Shown piece by piece: positions 4,735 through 5,600 of a stretch of DNA of 5,600 nt. Numbering within the stretch: the stretch's first letter is position 1; every line of letters begins with the position of its first letter. The stretch spans positions 1-5,600 of the forward strand of contig JAQTOJ010000136.1 of NCBI GenBank assembly GCA_028713395.1, read 5' to 3'. The position numbers were made by a program, and so were the translations under genes. Source of the DNA: Dehalococcoidales bacterium. Its GTDB lineage: Bacteria > Chloroflexota > Dehalococcoidia > Dehalococcoidales > Fen-1064. The notes beneath the pieces were generated by a model. That model did no database searches. It was given only the letters and a program-made list of their open reading frames with translations, and was not told the origin of the DNA.

Positions 4735-5298
4735 TTATTTAGCTTCGGCTGCCGCGGCATTGGGCAGCACATAATTCGGGGCTAATCCCCAGCGGGAGAC
4801 CGGCCAGATATCCAGCCAGGCTTTACCTATCATGTTCTTCCGGGCAATGGTCCAGCCTTCGCGGGAATCGCGGCTGTTATTACGGTTATCGCCCATCACA
4901 AAGAAATGGTCTGCCGGTACCTGCGTCTTGGGAAAATCCTGCAATGCAATATATTTGATATAAGGCTCCTCAAGCGTCAGCGTTTCGCCCGTCGAGGTGT
5001 AAACATACACCCGGCCGTTGCGCACTTCTACCCATTCTCCCGGCAACCCGATGACCCGCTTGATGTAACGCTTGCCGGTTTCAATCGGCGACCAGACAAT
5101 CGCAATATCGCCGCGCGCCGGTTCGCTGAATCTGTATTCCAGTTTATTCACGATCACCCATTCGTTGGCCGTGTAGTTAGGTTCCATGCTGGGGCCGTTG
5201 ACCACATATGTCTGAATGCTGAAACGCATACCTATAAACACCACCGCCGCAATGGCGATCATGATAATGGTTTCGCGTATTTCACGATTTATCTTCAT
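4735..5298 (-). CDS. lepB: Signal peptidase I
   Basis: Membrane-bound serine protease that removes signal peptides from exported proteins on the outer face of the cytoplasmic membrane. Seen in 187 aa: a short cytoplasmic N-terminus; one membrane helix (about 10-30); the nucleophile S37 in NGPSMEPNY; the catalytic base K80 in RYIKRVIGLPGE; and the conserved GDNRNNSRDSR box (136-146). Length fits the compact Gram-positive-like form without the large E. coli insertion. The Ala-rich tail AAAAEAK is unremarkable. Start: the ATG at 5296-5298 has AGGAG (5303-5307) 4 nt upstream. An extended -10 promoter lies just before it, and pyrE follows 16 bp after the stop. The predicted cysteine-rich protein at 93-506 would be a possible substrate. 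Confidence 0.97.
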   Translation of the reverse strand: MKINREIRETIIMIAIAAVVFIGMRFSIQTYVVNGPSMEPNYTANEWVIVNKLEYRFSEPARGDIAIVWSPIETGKRYIKRVIGLPGEWVEVRNGRVYVYTSTGETLTLEEPYIKYIALQDFPKTQVPADHFFVMGDNRNNSRDSREGWTIARKNMIGKAWLDIWPVSRWGLAPNYVLPNAAAAEAK

Positions 5299-5302
5299 GT
5301 TG

Positions 5303-5326
5303 CTCCTGAGCTAGATTATTATACCA
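5303..5326 (-). promoter_or_regulatory. lepB-pyrE extended -10 promoter and ribosome binding site
   Basis: The minus strand reads TGGTATAAT (5318-5326): a perfect -10 with the TG-N extension. No hexamer resembling -35 lies at 16-18 bp, which an extended -10 promoter can tolerate. Start of transcription would be near 5311, giving a leader of about 13 nt with AGGAG at 5303-5307, 4 nt before the ATG. Confidence 0.65.
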
Positions 5327-5492
5327 TTTTATGTGCAAATATGGGGTGCTGGAGCTATTTTGGTTCTCCAGGTGTTGCTTGGTTTTTCGTTAGCGGTCTA
5401 TCGCTCACTGTTCATGGCTGGCCGTATATTCCTATTCGTCTTTGCGATGAGAATCCATTCTAAGAGCACACAATGGGGCAGGGGATGGGAGG

Positions 5493-5523
5493 ACTGAATG
5501 CTGACCGCTGAAAGCTGATAGCT
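5493..5523 (+). repeat. 7-bp tandem repeat, four units plus a partial
   Basis: The units ACTGAAT, GCTGACC, GCTGAAA and GCTGATA follow each other without gaps from 5493 to 5520, with GCT of a fifth at 5521-5523. Consensus is RCTGANN: five fixed positions and two free ones. Tandem heptamers of this GCTGATA-like form recur in intergenic DNA of many bacteria, from memory. Their function is unknown. Confidence 0.65.
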
Positions 5524-5563
5524 CCCTCGTTGGGAGAGATACAGAGGGATTTGTCATAAATCT

Positions 5564-5600
5564 ACCTTGTCTCCTCGCCCCTTGTGGAGAGGACTAAGGT
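5564..5600. repeat. Imperfect long inverted repeat at the window edge
   Basis: ACCTTGTCTCCTC (5564-5576) pairs with GAGAGGACTAAGGT (5587-5600): 13 positions with one C-A mismatch, one G-T wobble and one bulged T (5595), around a 10-nt loop GCCCCTTGTG. It resembles the common intergenic repeat of the form CTCTCCCCTTGTGGAGAGG, from memory. The arm ends exactly at the window edge, so the full element may be longer. Confidence 0.55.

Larger units (their letters stand above)
5327..5600. other. Gene-free region upstream of lepB, with repeats
   Basis: No gene is supported from here to the window edge; the open plus-strand frame reaching 5463 runs antisense through lepB and is a shadow. The region holds a 6-bp inverted repeat (CTGGAG 5349-5354, CTCCAG 5366-5371), a four-unit heptamer repeat at 5493-5523, a short CTCCC/GGGAG hairpin (5522-5536) and a longer inverted repeat at 5564-5600. 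A plus-strand gene or repeat array may lie beyond the edge. Confidence 0.55.

Noticed and set aside
5349..5371. CTGGAG/CTCCAG inverted repeat upstream of lepB as a terminator
   Set aside because: Six base pairs around an 11-nt loop, and no T-run directly after it on either strand; likely chance or repeat debris.
4906..5463. Plus-strand frame of 185 residues
   Set aside because: It is mostly antisense to lepB, whose catalytic motifs are certain; the tail runs through repeat-bearing DNA.

Overview
The window is a bacterial chromosomal segment of medium GC content. All five well-supported protein genes, one weaker protein gene and one tRNA gene lie on the minus strand. The best guess for the host is a Chloroflexota bacterium, Dehalococcoidia-like. 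The reasons are the Thermus-type orotate phosphoribosyltransferase next to a signal peptidase I, the mix of leadered and apparently leaderless genes, and intergenic DNA full of short dispersed repeats. The assignment rests on recognition, not on a search, and is only moderately secure.

Layout in the direction of transcription, from right to left. (1) 5299-5600 is non-coding. It holds the lepB promoter, a 7-bp tandem repeat and an imperfect inverted repeat cut by the window edge. (2) lepB (signal peptidase I) and pyrE (orotate phosphoribosyltransferase) sit 16 bp apart and look like one transcript from an extended -10 promoter. (3) A small coiled-coil/CxxC protein of unknown function has its own perfect-consensus promoter (TTGACA, 17 bp, TATAAT) directly after pyrE. 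(4) birA (biotin protein ligase with an N-terminal DNA-binding domain) is preceded by a perfect 12+12 bp inverted repeat resembling a BirA box, which overlaps its -35 element. Its promoter lies so close to the ATG that the mRNA would be nearly leaderless. (5) A sodium/solute symporter family gene follows 69 bp after birA and may share its transcript. (6) tRNA-Val(GAC) has an encoded CCA end and its own promoter. (7) 507-1056 is a 550-bp gene-free stretch with copies of widespread intergenic repeat types. (8) A secreted or membrane-anchored cysteine-rich protein of unknown function is predicted at 93-506.

The most interesting unit is operator-birA-symporter. BirA couples biotin attachment to repression, so the layout suggests BirA controlling itself and possibly a transporter of the same family as the mammalian sodium-dependent multivitamin carrier. 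The rest is housekeeping: protein export, pyrimidine synthesis and translation. I see no mobile element genes, CRISPR array, defence system or phage genes.
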